Notes under the pieces: generated by a model
Told to the model about the DNA's origin: nothing
Database searches by the model: none
What the model saw: only the letters and a program-made list of their open reading frames with translations
Shown here: one piece after another, positions 45,705-57,899 of the stretch
Position numbering within the stretch: the first letter of the stretch is position 1
Layout: each line of letters starts with the position of its first letter
Made by a program: the position numbers and the translations under genes
Assembly: GCA_949152475.1 (NCBI GenBank)
Contig: OX424559.1
Span: 32,965,119-33,029,118 of the forward strand
Direction: 5' to 3'
Length of the DNA stretch: 64,000 nucleotides
Source: Terebella lapidaria
Lineage: Eukaryota; Annelida; Polychaeta; Terebellida; Terebellidae

Positions 45705-47130
45705 AGGTTACCGGACCTATGGTCCGATAACCTATTGGCATGGCGTTGCGTCCGTCGTCCGTCGTCCGTCGTCGTCCGTCGTCCACATTTTTATCTTTTT
45801 TTTTTACAGGCGAATTTTTCTGAAATTTTGCACAAAAATACTTAAAAATAATTCAAGAAGGAGGTATTTTTTAGTTTTTTGATTTTCACATTTTTTTCAA
45901 AATGGCGGCCGTTTTCGACGAAAAATGCCTGATTTTGGACTTTGGCGGCCATTTTCTCAAAATCTGTTCAGTAACTTTTTTTCTTTTTGATAAATAACAC
46001 TCCTCATATGTACTCCTATGATGTCTATAAATTTCGTTGCGCTTGAATCGCTCGAAGTGGGCCATTTTGGCCCAAACTCGGCTCAAATGGGACTTTCCCA
46101 TGTTAAATTCTCCTATGCTTTATAATGGGACACATTATGCCTAATATCTCACTTGATATTGAGATTAGAGACTAGGAGTCAATTGTGGACCTATAGGAAA
46201 TGATATATGCTGAATATTCTCGTGACCTTGAATTTGACCTCTGACCTCACTTTCAAGGTCAGAGCACAAAATGGCTTATATCTCGCTTATTATCGACTCT
46301 ACAGCTTAGGAATCAATTGTGGACATATAGGAAATGATATATTCTGAATATTCTCGTGACCTTGAATTTGACCTCTGACCTCAGTTTCAAGGTCAGAGCA
46401 CAAAATGGCTTATATCTCGCTTATTATCGACTCTACAGCTTAGGAATCAATTGTGGACATATAGGAAATGATATATGCTGAATATTCTGATGATCTTGAA
46501 TTTGACCTTCGACCTCATTTTCAAGGTCACAGGACAAAATGGCTAATATCTCGCTTGTTATCGACTTTACAGCTTAGCAATCAATTATGAACATATAGGA
46601 AATGATATATGCAGATTATTGTCATGACCTTGAATTTGACCTTTGACCTCATTTTCAAGGTCACAGGACAAAATGGCTAATATCTCACTTATTATCGATT
46701 TTACAGCTTAGGAATCAATTGTGGACATATAGGAAATGATATATGCTGAATATTCTCGTGACCTTGAATTTGACCTCTGACCTCATTTCCAAGGTCCAAG
46801 GACAAACTGGCTCATATCTTGCTCCTCTATTGATTCCTCTGGGAATCAATTGTGGACATGATATACATGATATAGAAAATGATATACACTGAATATTTTG
46901 ATGACCTTGAATTTGACCTTTGCCCCTTCATTTTCAAGGCTACAGCATAAAATTGCTAATATCTCTCTGATTATTGAACTTACAGCTTAGCAATCAACTG
47001 TGGACATGATATATGCTTAATGTTATATATGCTGAATATTCTCTTGACCTTGAATTCAACCAGTGACCTGGCTAATACCTAAAATATTAAACATTGTCCG
47101 GTAACCTATCTTTGGCCCTTGGCCTAATTT
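45705..47130 (+). repeat. GGTTACC element, copy C (full length)
   Basis: Left end AGGTTACCGGACCTATGGTC followed by CGATAACC (a hairpin), then a GTCCGTCGTC run, a central part with AAAATGGCGGCCG and TTTGGCGGCCATTTTC, then AACATGTTAAATT-like text. About seven ~140-bp units follow, then the right end ATTGTCCGGTAACCTATC and TTTGGCCCTTGGCCTAATTT. Runs of T flank both ends. No open frame of interest, so non-autonomous. Confidence 0.9.
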
Positions 47131-47469
47131 TTCAGTATATGGTCATGTTTACATTTACCAGAGTTGGAAGTATTGTTGTAGTTTCGGAACAAAAAAACAC
47201 ATTAGGTGTATCCTACACAATCATGTTGATTCATACCACTACAGAAGCAAGCAAATACACAAAGTTGTATGCGAACCAATACATTCAATGATGGGGCTAA
47301 AATTAACATTGGGGTAGATTGCCAATCTAAAGTGTCATTTGACTTTGCCCAAAGTGAGCATTATTCACACATAAGTAATCATTGCAGATAACTTAATAAG
47401 CATTCCAACAATGTGAACTACACACAGAAGTGAAAAAGTAAAATCAGCTGGTGTGGAAGAATGTCCATA

Positions 47470-49245
47470 TCGTCTGAGCCGGGAATTTTGACAATTTAGT
47501 GTGAAAACTGACCTTGACCTCGATTTTATATGGTGACCTTGACCTTGGATCACAAAAATCTCACCAGAAATGAATTTCTTGGATCGAATTTGTATAGAAA
47601 AATGCTTTTACACTTGATTCTAGGCCTATTACTTAAAAAGTTATATTTTGATTATGCTAATTATCCATATCTGGCCATTATTTTGCTAATTAGCAAATAA
47701 AAACAAGGGCCGAAGATAGGTTACCGGACAATGTTTAATATTTTAGATGTTAGCCAGGTCACTGGTTGAATTCAAGGTCAAGAGAATATTCAGCATATAT
47801 AACATTAAGCATATGTCATGTCCACAGTTGATTGCTGAGCTGTAAATTCAATAATCAGAGAGATATTAGCAATTTTTGTGCTGTGGCCTTGAAAATGAAG
47901 GGGCAAAGGTCAAATTCAAGGTCATCAAAATATTCAATGTATATCATTTTCTATATCATGTCCACAATTGATTCCCAAACCATACAGTCAATAGAGAAGC
48001 AAGATAGGAGCCAGTTTGTCCTTGGACCTTGAAAATGAGGTCAGAGGTCAAATTCAAAGTCATGAGAATATTCAGCATAAATCATTTCCTATATGTACAC
48101 AATTGATTCCTAAGCTGTAAAATCGATAATAACTGATATATTAGCCTGTTTGTCCTGTGACCTTGAAAATGAGGTCAAAGGTCAAATTCAAGGTCATGAC
48201 AATAATCTGCATATATCGTTTTCTATATGTTCATAATTGATTGCTAAGCTGTAAAGTCGATAACAAGCGAGATATTAGCCATTTTGTCCTGTGACCTTGA
48301 AAATTAGGTCGAAGGTCAAATTCAAGGTCATCAGAATATTCGGCATATATCATTTCCTATATGTCCACAATTGATCTCTAAGCTGTAGAGTCGATAACAA
48401 GCGAGATATAAGCCATTTTGTCCTCTGACCTTGAAACTGAGGTCAGAGGTCAAATTCAAGGTCACGAGAATATTCAGCATATATTATTTCCTATATGTTC
48501 ACAATTGATTCCTAAGCTGTAGAGTCGATAATAAGCGAGATATAAGCCATTTTGTGCTCCGACCTTGAAACTGAGGTCAGAGGTCAAATTCAAGGTCAAG
48601 AGAATATTCAGCATATATCATTTCCTATATGTCCACAATTGATTCCTCGTCTGTAATCTCAATATCAAGTGAGATATTAGGCATAATGTGTCCCATTATG
48701 AAGCATAGGAGAATTTAACATGGGAAAGTCCCATTTGGGCCGAGTTTGGGCCAAAATGGCCCACTTCGAGCGATTCAAGCGCAACGAAATTTATAGACAT
48801 CATAGGAGTACATATGAGGAGTCTTATGTATCAAAAAGAAGAAAAGTTACTGAACAGATTTTAAGAAAATGGCCGCCAAAGTCCAAAATCAGGCATTTTT
48901 CGTCGAAAACGGCCGCCATTTTGAAAAAAATGATAAAATCAAAAAACTAAAAAATACCTCCTCCTTGAATTATTTTTAAGTATTTTTGTGCAAAATTTCA
49001 GAAAAATTCGCCTGTAAACAAAAAAGATAAAAATGTGGACGACGACGACGACGACGACGACGGACGACGACGACGAAGACGACGACGACGGACGCAACGC
49101 CATGCCAATAGGTTATCGGACCATAGGTCCGGTAACCTAAAAATTCCCCAAAGTTGGCGCAGTGCCAACAAAGCTCAAAATCTCCAGGAGACATATATGA
49201 ATGCATATCAATAAAAAAACCTTGCTGTTTCAACAATTTCTAGGT
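47470..49245 (-). repeat. Right arm of the 5.6-kb inverted structure
   Basis: Inverted match to 43670-44010, with roughly 95% identity by eye in the outer 110 bp, interrupted by GGTTACC copy D. Outer boundary near GAACCTAGAAATTGTTGAAA on the minus strand. The bases just outside the two arms do not match, so no target duplication is evident. Confidence 0.85.
47704..49142 (-). repeat. GGTTACC element, copy D (full length, inverted to C)
   Basis: The minus strand starts AGGTTACCGGACCTATGGTC and ends GGTAACCTATCTTCGGCCCTTG. Inside are a (GAC/GTC)n tract (49035-49085), paired YY1-like words and about six ~140-bp units. T5 on both sides replaces the T9 of the empty site at ~43786. Very similar to copy C across its left part. 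Confidence 0.92.
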
Positions 49246-49249
49246 TCGT

Positions 49250-50330
49250 TGTCATGCAACTAGACTATCGAGTGCACCAGACACTCCGGCGCCTTTGCGA
49301 AGGAGTGCAAGGGTGCGTAGACCTCCAAATGGTTGAAGGATGGTACCTTTCACACGTATGTTCAGCATACCGTACATCCTTCCAGTAACTCCTCCCATTT
49401 GGATAAGGTTGTACATATGTATTCTTCATTTTTAGAATATCATCATTTACTTTTCAGAGACATACTTACATCCTTGACTTCTTGAATGTCGGGACGACAT
49501 TTCTGTTTGGGGGAAGTATGTGGCAGAGCCATATTTTATACATGTCAGGGTCCTGTAAAATTGTGTTCCATATTTCTTATTTTCCTTTGTTAGCCCTCCC
49601 GCCAAAGTTACTGAGTAATGCATTTTTGTTACGTCACGTTTGTGGCAATATATAAACTGTGCGCGCCAAGTTCGACCCGCCAGTAGCATCAAGCTAATGT
49701 CGGGGATATTATATTACATGTTATTGACACCAGCTTCTATATTGTTCCAGGTATGTGCGCATTTGTTTTCATCATTCATTCAGTATATATTCATTAGTAT
49801 TGAGCTGTAATAATTTATGTATTCCCTATTCATAACGTAGGTAGTTTAGTTAGCTATGTTAGTTGTATTATAGCCAGTAGCATCAAGCTAATGTCGGGAA
49901 TATTATATATTATAACATACCGCCATGGCAACACATTAAAAAGACAACGGAAAACAACAAGTTATGAGAAGTGTCAAACTCCTTCGCAGGAGGGGGTTCG
50001 ATGCTCACGAACCATCGGCTGTTCCACCAATTATCCACCTTTTGGAACATAAACAACAACTTGAGTAGTACAAGATTATTGTATTTCACATTTGTTTGTG
50101 AAATCACTCAATGCAATGTATTTCCAATCCACAACGCAAATGTTACTCCCTTAGGCCTACAGTATATCACTGCAAGTCAAAAACACACTCAGACAACCAA
50201 AATCCCAATGCAGTCTGAGCGTCACCAGAAAATGTTCTATATAATCCAGTGGCATCATCCCATTGTTCATTATGTACATGCATGCAGTCGAATGTCCAGG
50301 GCTAAGCTGTAGCATCAACTTATTTGTTGT
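49250..50330. other. Spacer with a 35-bp direct repeat
   Basis: CCAGTAGCATCAAGCTAATG + TCGGG(G/A)ATATTATAT occurs at about 49680 and 49872, 190 bp apart. No gene recognised. Confidence 0.5.
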
Positions 50331-50965
50331 CTCCTCTTGTGTGAGGTTGGCTGTACCCGGCAGGTCTTCCTTCAAGTCCCCGTCTTGAAAACAGTCCACA
50401 ACAGTTCTACCCCTGTGAAAGAAAAATGTCAACGTCATATTTGCAACTTCATTTCATACAGTCAATGTTGTTTGGAAGACAACATCTAGGCCTACACAAG
50501 AACACTATGGGATTTTGATTACTATGTTCAAAGAACTAACATTTGATTTTATTTGCACGTAAGAATGGATTCATCAAAGTAATCAGCGATACGTTGACAG
50601 CAAAAAATGCAAATAAAACAGTCGTCGGTCGGTCATCAGCTGTCATGTTTACATAAAATTCGGCCCAGTATGCAAATGAGCAAAAAATTACGTAATCTCG
50701 AATGGCAATTGTCGCCTAGGGGGGTAGCGCAATTGATCCATTGCCTCGGGCCATTGAATTCTGGATGACCTTGATGACAACGTTTGCAGTGTTCACACGA
50801 AGTTATATGCAATCTTACCTTGAAAACCGACATATCCTGAACAGCTGCAGAATCTATATCCACTAATACTGCCAGTGCGTGAAGAAAAAATCCATCCGTT
50901 TGGTCATAAAGCATGATTTCAGTCCATTCAAGCCTGGCATGTTCACAGCTCTCAGCTCCTTCCCG
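50320..50965 (-). other. Two candidate minus-strand exons, unknown
   Basis: The first (about 50965-50819) reads WTEIMLYDQTDGFFLHALAV, LVDIDSAAVQDMSVFK and ends at a donor (TTCAAG|GTAAGA). The second (about 50414 down) follows an acceptor (TTTCACAG|G) and reads RTVVDCFQDGDLKEDLPGTA, NLTQEETTNKLMLQL. Phases do not match directly, so an exon may be missing. They would be transcribed away from the YqaJ gene. No family recognised. Confidence 0.3.
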
Positions 50966-51544
50966 ACAAAATGGTCACACGTAATTTCTTTGGGGGTCGT
51001 ATCAAAATATGTTTGGTAATGGAAAGGCTACAAGCGAGGTCGCTCACAGAAATAAGTTGAAAATTGTGTGATTCGAACGGGAAATCAATTGGAATACATT
51101 CTCTTCCTACGGAATAATCACAAAATATCACTTAATTATCGCCGTGATACTCTCTTATTATATTCTTGAATTCGGTATCTAGCGATCCTAGCGAGTATGA
51201 AGTGCAATCGATAGACGGCGCCAGTGTCAGGGGGGTTTCCGGTGCAGTTGCCAATGTAAACAAACAAAGTTAGACATCAAATCGACGTAAATGTTGTTTG
51301 ATCCAATGAAAGCGTAGGTGGAAGCGATTTTAAGTGGAATTTTAGTAACTATATACAATATTCCAAGTAGTTTCGAATTTCAAGTAGTTTCGGATCGTTT
51401 TTATATTTAGACTCTAATATGTTTTGCGTAGTATCAAAATATCCCACAATAAAATTTACCGTATTTTATAGTATTTATGAGAAGTAGAGTGGCTGTGGCT
51501 GATATGTGCGAAAATAAAATTATATTTCCTTTTATTGTTTCCAG

Positions 51545-54500
51545 GTTTAAATTCAGGCAGTTGAAGCTTTTGTATGGTGGACAACCAGATGCTCTCAGCC
51601 AGCCAGAGATTTAGCTGACCAGACACTTGTCCTTGTGGAGAGCACTGCAGCCGGTAGCAGAAGACGGAGCAGGTCGTGACTGGTCACCTCTCGATCCTCT
51701 GCCTTGGGGACTGTTCAACGGCTGCAACTCATCCATGTTTTCCAGTTTTGAAGGTATATATTTGTATATAATATCCCAAATTGGGTGTTGGTTTTGCAAA
51801 ATGTATATACTGATCTTTACACATATTTTTTGTATTCTATAGGTTCATCTTCAGGCCGCTTTGGAAACAGACGCTATTCAAGTCATCTGGACTTGGCTTT
51901 TTCAGGCAGCCAGGCACTCAGCCAACCAGACACTCGTTCTTTGTGGAAAGCACTGCCGTCACCTGTGACCATGGCAGATAAAACCGTCCAGGAAATGATA
52001 GTCGTGAGTGCATGTTTACATTTATTTAGTGTTCACAAAACACACATTCATTTATTGACATACTGACAGTCATTAACTGTTACCTGGTCACTGACTCTGA
52101 TTGATAATGATGAATAAACTTAATAAGCCTTTCCTGGCCACTCTAATTTTCCTAACTAAACATTTCCTTTGCCGATATTTCTTTGATGTAGTAATGTTAT
52201 TAATTTAGTTTTTCAAATTGGAAACATTTACAGGATCCATGTACTGTTGAGGAAGTCACTAAGATGCCAGAAAGAGTGCTTAATACATTACTAAAGAAGC
52301 ACGACTTAACGAGAAAAGGAAAAAGATGTCACAAAATAACTCAACTGGTAGAAAAACTTGGTCTTGAAAGTGGAGTGGATGCCTTCATGGATGTTTTGAA
52401 GATTATCAAAGAAAAAAAATCAGGTTTGTAATTGCATGGTGCTTAAACAATATCATTTGGTATTTCACCAGATCAAATTTAACAAAAAAATCTTTTTATT
52501 TCTTGAAATTTCAGGCTGGACGAAGGACTTGAAGAAATGCCCAGCGGTTACTCTACAACAAATAACGCAGTACTTGCTCGAGGCAAATAAGTGTACTGTG
52601 AAATCCGTGGAGGGGCAGTTTGAGGAATACACCCAAGACACGATGACTCGTTACAAGGTTCTTAGAAGTTATAACCTGTATGCATCTGGACACGTGCACT
52701 CCATGGAGTTTGCTCCGCTATGCGACGACACCAGTCCATATTGCGCTATGCGCTGTAAAGTAAGTAAAAGTTACGCGTGTATATGTAGTTAGCATCATTA
52801 GCAATTACATGAATGACATATAGGCCTATTTATCGCATATTATATTAATGCTATATAATATAATAATTGCATGTGTATACCTGATCCTGTCATAATGGGT
52901 CTAAAATGTATGAGTAATGCTTGTTAATGGGTCTAACATGTATGAGTGAAGCTGTTATACAGGGTCATAACATATGCATATTCATATGCTGGGATGAAAA
53001 TGGAATTTACATTAATATTTTGATATGCCTTAATCATTCAGGTTAATCCTTCATGGGATACCAGCGGCACAGTATACAGTGTGATTGTCATCATGCAGCA
53101 GCTGTCTGGTTGCCCAGTGGGAGCATACTGCACATGTGTTGCTGGAAAAGGCCAGTCTTGTACACACACTGCTGCGACCTGCTTCGCCCTGGAGGACATC
53201 ACCAGCACCGGTGTCCAAACTTTACCTGACAACCCTGCAACCACAGAGATGTTATGCCAATGGACTGCCCCGAAAGGTACCAAAGTTGAAGCCAAACCCC
53301 TTAATGAAATTGATTTCAACAAGAAAAGGCCACATGTTGAACCATCAAAGGGGTTTGTTAAACACCACGATCCACTGCCGCACAAGGTTAGGCGCTTAGA
53401 TTACAACAAAGTCAAGCGTCTAGTCCATAATCTGAACCTCTGTGCACCAAAATCCCCCTATTGACCTGTGTGGATCCTGAAGTTTGGCGAACACCTACCC
53501 AAACTCAACCTGTGCTACCACCCATTCTGTCAACACTGGAAGAGAAATACAACTTTGATGACCCCACCCTCGTTGCCTGTGCTGACTTGACCATTTCAAC
53601 ATCCAGTCATTCTCATACGTTTACGCCTCCAACGATATCTGCTAGGGCCAAAGATTTCGCTGCTAGGAATGTGAACATGCCAATTCAAGCTCTTGTCGAA
53701 TCCTTCATGAAGTCACTCTCTTGGACAACAAAAGACATACAGGCAGTGTCTTCACTGACTTCTGGACAGAGTGAAAACCAACAGTGGTTTGAGTACAGAA
53801 AAGGAGTTGTCACTGGTTCAACGTATCATACTGCTCATGTCCAAGGGAAGAAACTAGCCGCTGGGAAAGAGTCAACACAAGCAGTATGACAAATGTCCTG
53901 GAAGGGAGCAATTTCAAGGGCAATTACAGCACAGAATATGGAAAACAGCACGAGGACTGCGCAGCAGATGCATACTTGGAACAGATACGTCCAAAACACA
54001 GGAATTTGAAACTTCTGACTTTCGGTCTCATCCTTTCAGCTGACAAAGGGTACCTAGGGGCAAGTATTGACCGCTATCGTGTCTGCGATTGCTGCTCCAC
54101 CAGAATATTGGAGATCAAGTGCCCATCATCTGTTCAGACCTTCTCTGCTGATGACTTTGGAAAGCTTCCGTTCCTCCAGCCAAATGGTGATCAACTAACA
54201 CTCCGGACATCCCACCCGTACTACTCTCAAATACAAGGGTACATGCGTGTCACAGGTACAAGAGTGGCTGATGTCGCTGTCTGGAGTCCAAGATCACTGC
54301 TTGTTTTGACAGCACCCTTCGAAGAGGAGCATTGGTCTACGTTAGAGTCAAACATTGACCTATTCTATGCTACATGCATCGCACCAACAATCCTTGGAGT
54401 CTCCAAAGACCACTTCCTGAATGATGTTGTTGACTCCGTTCATGAGGTGAAGCAGCATGTCTGCTACCATTGCAAGGTCCTGCTGCCAGAAGACGACAAA

Positions 54501-54659
54501 GTTAACTCCGAGAACTTAGATGCGAGTGTACAGTGCGAATGTCAGTGCGAGTGCAACAGATGGTATCACTGGAGATGTTGTGACTATGATCCCAGCAGTG
54601 ATTCAAGCATCGAGTGGTATTGTTCAGACTGTATTGAACACCACAATGGCAATGTTTAG
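51545..54659 (+). CDS. SAP-like / SWIM / YqaJ nuclease / PHD-like protein, with two frame breaks
   Basis: Exons: 51545-51753 (ATG at 51735), 51843-52003, 52234-52423, 52515-52759, 53042-54659. All junctions are GT-AG and phase-compatible. Domains in order: a SAP-like helix pair (VLNTLLKKHDLTRKGKRCHK); a SWIM zinc finger (YCTCVAGKGQSCTH, CxC...CxH); a YqaJ/lambda-exonuclease-type PD-(D/E)XK nuclease (WFEYRKGVVTGSTYH, YGKQHEDCAADAYLE, LGASIDRYRV, ILEIKCP, YYSQIQGYM); and a C-terminal PHD-like cluster (VCYHCK ... CNRWYHWRCCDYD ... WYCSDC). The nuclease residues D and ExK are present. The frame breaks once in a C run at about 53455 and again near 53884, so either the assembly has indels or the gene is dying. 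A second in-frame ATG (51971) has a good ACCATGG context. SWIM-YqaJ proteins are multi-copy in marine invertebrates; their role is unknown. A relic lies at 3.3 kb. Confidence 0.8.
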
Positions 54660-55500
54660 TTTACTAGACATTTAGTCCGATAACCAATTGCTGTTGCATC
54701 TGTCTTCCGTGGTCGTCCTTCAACATGTTTAGCTTAATGGCACGTATGGGCCGATATGCTATTGTCTGGCAAATAACTTTTTTCTGCTTGAGAATGAATT
54801 GTGGGTATATAGGAAGTGATATGATGAATATTCTTGTGACCTTGAATTTGAGTTTGACTTTAAGTGCAAGGTCAGAGCACAAAATGTCTAATATCTCGCT
54901 TACAGCTATGAACATGTATGACATACATGAACATGTATGCATTTATGGAGTATATTATTGCGACATTGAATTTGATGTTTCACCATATATTGAGGGTCAA
55001 AATTTGGTTAAAATTTTTTACTTAGAAAAATTTCGCATAATTGGAGCTGCAATAACTGTAATCATAGACAGCCTGAGAAAATAGTCCTTAAATATTGACA
55101 TTTATATTCGCATCATGGACGTATAGGAGGAAGTATATGACACAATTGAACTTGACCTTGAACTTGACCTCGGAAGACCTTGAGTACGAAATGTCTGGCA
55201 TGGAATGTGTAACTTGACTTTAGAGACTAGGTATCAATTGTGTACATATAGGAAATGATATATGCTGAATAATCTTGTGACCTTGTACCTCATTTCTAAA
55301 GTCAGAGTACAATTTGGCTAATATATCGATTATTATATACTTTACAGCTTTGGAATCAATTGTGGAGTTATAGGAAGTAATATGCTGAATATTCTTGTGA
55401 CCTTGGCTAGCCAGTAAGCTATTGTGGAGTTATGGGAAGTGATACGATTAATATTCTTGTGACCTTGGCTAGCCAGTAACCTACAGGTCCCTTGGCCTAT
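54660..55500 (+). repeat. GGTTACC element, copy E (diverged)
   Basis: Begins TTTAGTCCGATAACC, then TGTCTTCCGTGGTCGTC, and ends GCCAGTAACCTACAGG + TCCCTTGGCCTA. Units have decayed but keep TATAGGAAATGATATATGC, CAATTGTG and TGACCTTG. It starts two bases after the YqaJ stop codon, so it supplies that gene's 3' UTR. Confidence 0.75.
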
Positions 55501-56589
55501 GTTTTTGTAAATCAATTAAAATGGCACTATAGCACGGTCTTGAGATATTGTGATGCATATGTAGATCAGTTAATTGCCTGAAATAATATGTACAATACAA
55601 GAAGATATACATGTGCACGATGTTGATGTTATTTTCCATAGTTGATATATTTGGTGTGTATTTATTGTCTGAATGTCGGTTGGTAATGGACGAATGATCC
55701 ACAATGTCGTATATGTAACCGTATGCATCTGTGATTTATGTGTCATTTGTGATTTTGATTGTCAGTGAAAATATATCACAAATATATATCAAAATATATA
55801 ACTTCAATAAAATTTTATTGCTTGTGTATCTTCTCCCTTTGCAATATCACAAATATATCACAAAATCTAGCCTCAACCACTTTAAGGATATTGATAACAA
55901 TACAATTATTACATTCCTCACTTCCGATGTTTTCTTAGATTTCGCTGACTGTGACACAGAGACCTCACAAGCAGCCAGTAGTGTAGGAAGATGACATTGC
56001 ATGGTGCGCATTAGTTTTTGCCAAGAAAACTCCTGGACTGACTGGATTCCGTTGAACTAGGGGAAGACAGACTGCCGCTTTCTGATAAATTCTTTCTTCT
56101 GCTTCCAGCACACCTTTGCTACCACAGCGTTAATGCTTTCAATGCATTCAGTTCTCTGTGTAGGATGTGGTTGAATGCAGTTATGTAGTGGCTGTGTTTG
56201 AGTGCCTTCGTCACGAAGGCAAATCGCTTTGGTGACTGATCACTTTTTTACACTCTTGGACTGCAAGGGAGTGCTGCTGCGGAATCGACATCACATGGAA
56301 GTAGGTGTCTGCCCTGACCTTAAACTCTTCACTTTTGGAGGAGTGATTGGAGGAGTTCTTTGCAGGATAATCACGGATTGATTTCTCGTGCGAAAGGATC
56401 TCTCCAACTGAAGAAAGCATGAGCCACACATGTAACCATCTTGCCCTTCAACAATGGTCTGCAAGGGGTAAACATGCTATATATGGTATCCTTATTGTAT
56501 ATATTTATTTTTTAGTGGTCCACAAGAAGTTTGCCAAATGAAATAAGGATTCTTATATAACCCTTTTTCTTTACATTATTGAATTGAAA
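55501..56589. other. Spacer, no gene recognised
   Basis: The minus-strand frame near 56211-56429 (SKSEEFKVRADTYFHVMSIP, QQHSLAVQECKKVI) has protein-like composition but no splice context or family I can name. Confidence 0.35.
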
Positions 56590-57475
56590 ATAAATTGAGG
56601 GCTAAAAATGTTACCGGACATTATATGTTTATACTTTATTTATTAGTGTAGCAATATGACTTCCTTCCAGCTGTTATCCTTGATGCGGTGCGGGGAGCGC
56701 CATGGACCAAAGTGCCAAATCCGATTTTTCTTCAACCTGGATCCTTCCATGGTGCACAATTGATTCCCAAGTTGTGAAGTCGATGATAAGCTAATCTCAG
56801 TAATATTAATATTAAGTGATATTTTAGCAATATAATGTCCTATGATGAGGCATAGGAGAATTTAACATTAGAAAGTCCTATATGGGCCAAGTTTGGGCCA
56901 AAACGGCTCACTTCAGGAGTCTTAAGCATCAATCAGAAAAAAATTACTGAACAGATTTTGATCAAACGACCGTCAAAGTTCAAAATGGGCTATTTTCCGT
57001 CGAGAATATCCCATGTGACTTTCCTATGTTAAATTCTCCTGTGCTTTATAATAGGACACCTTATGGCTAATATATCACTTAATATTAGGATTACAGATCA
57101 GGAATCAACTGTGGACATATAGGAAATGATATATGCTTAAAATTCTCGTGACCTTGAGCTTGACCTGTGACCTAATTTTCAAGGTCAGGGAACAAATTGG
57201 CTAATACCTCGCTTCGTATTTTTTTTACAACTTGGGAACCAATTTTGGACATATGGAAAATTGATATACGCTGAATATTCTGATCACTTTGCATTTGACC
57301 TTTAGCCTCATTTTCCAGGTCAGGGCACAAAGTGGCTAATATCTCGCTTAATATCGAATTTACAGCTCAGGAGTCAATTGTGGACATATAGGAAATGATA
57401 TATGCTAAATATTCTCAGAACCTTGAATTTTACCTTCGACCTCATTTTCGAAATCAGAGCAAATCAGATTCGCAC
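56590..57475. repeat. GGTTACC element, rearranged copy F
   Basis: Starts with a right-end signature on the minus strand (GGGCTAAAAATGTTACCGGA), then minus-strand central text (AGGAGAATTTAACATTAGAAA). It switches near 57005 to plus-strand central text (TTTCCTATGTTAAATTCTCC) followed by three or four ~140-bp units. An inversion or a collision of two copies explains this best. A second left end is missing. Confidence 0.7.
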
Positions 57476-57639
57476 AAGACAGTGTTCCTCTTCTTTAATT
57501 GGGCTGACAGTCTCTCGAAGGATCCAAGACATGCTGGCATAGATAGAATGATGGAAAATTTGATGAAATAAAAAATGGCATGCCCACTTTGAAATAATGA
57601 GAAGATTACATGTAGGTTTTATATATGAGAGCAAACCTA

Positions 57640-57886
57640 TAGAAATGAGATGAATACGATCATGTCTTCCTGGTACAGTATGTTGACAAGGCCTTCCTCC
57701 TTATCATTGCCATGCGAAGCTGTGGATAGGTGGGCGACATAGGCGGAGAAGCTTCGGCAAGAACTCCTGATCCCTTTCATCAAGTGGCCCATCCATCGTG
57801 TTCCTGTTACCTTTGGTGGCAACAAGCCCTTGATCTCCAAGGCATCCCAGGCAGAGTTGAGGCCCTGTTTCTGCTTGCGGGACTTC
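57640..57886 (-). pseudogene. ZNF862/KIAA1586-like exon (hAT-derived gene fragment)
   Basis: The exon opens at ATGACAG|GAAGTCC and reads KSRKQKQGLNSAWDALEIKG, LLPPKVTGTRWMGHLMKGI and NILYQEDMIVFISFL. The PxKVTGTRWxxH block followed by a leucine-rich stretch is the hallmark of the KIAA1586/ZNF862-like, hAT-transposase-derived family. The frame stops (CTATAG) at the putative donor. With exons at about 58672-58762 and 58920-59000 it forms an ordered but incomplete gene; N-terminal zinc fingers and the C-terminal dimerisation domain are absent. Confidence 0.6.
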
Positions 57887-57899
57887 CTGTCATTATAAA

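Noticed and set aside
45705-49142. Helitron identity for the GGTTACC element
   Set aside because: The terminal hairpin followed by CTAA recalls a Helitron 3' end, but the hairpin touches the terminus, there is no TC start at the other end, and insertions favour T runs rather than A|T.
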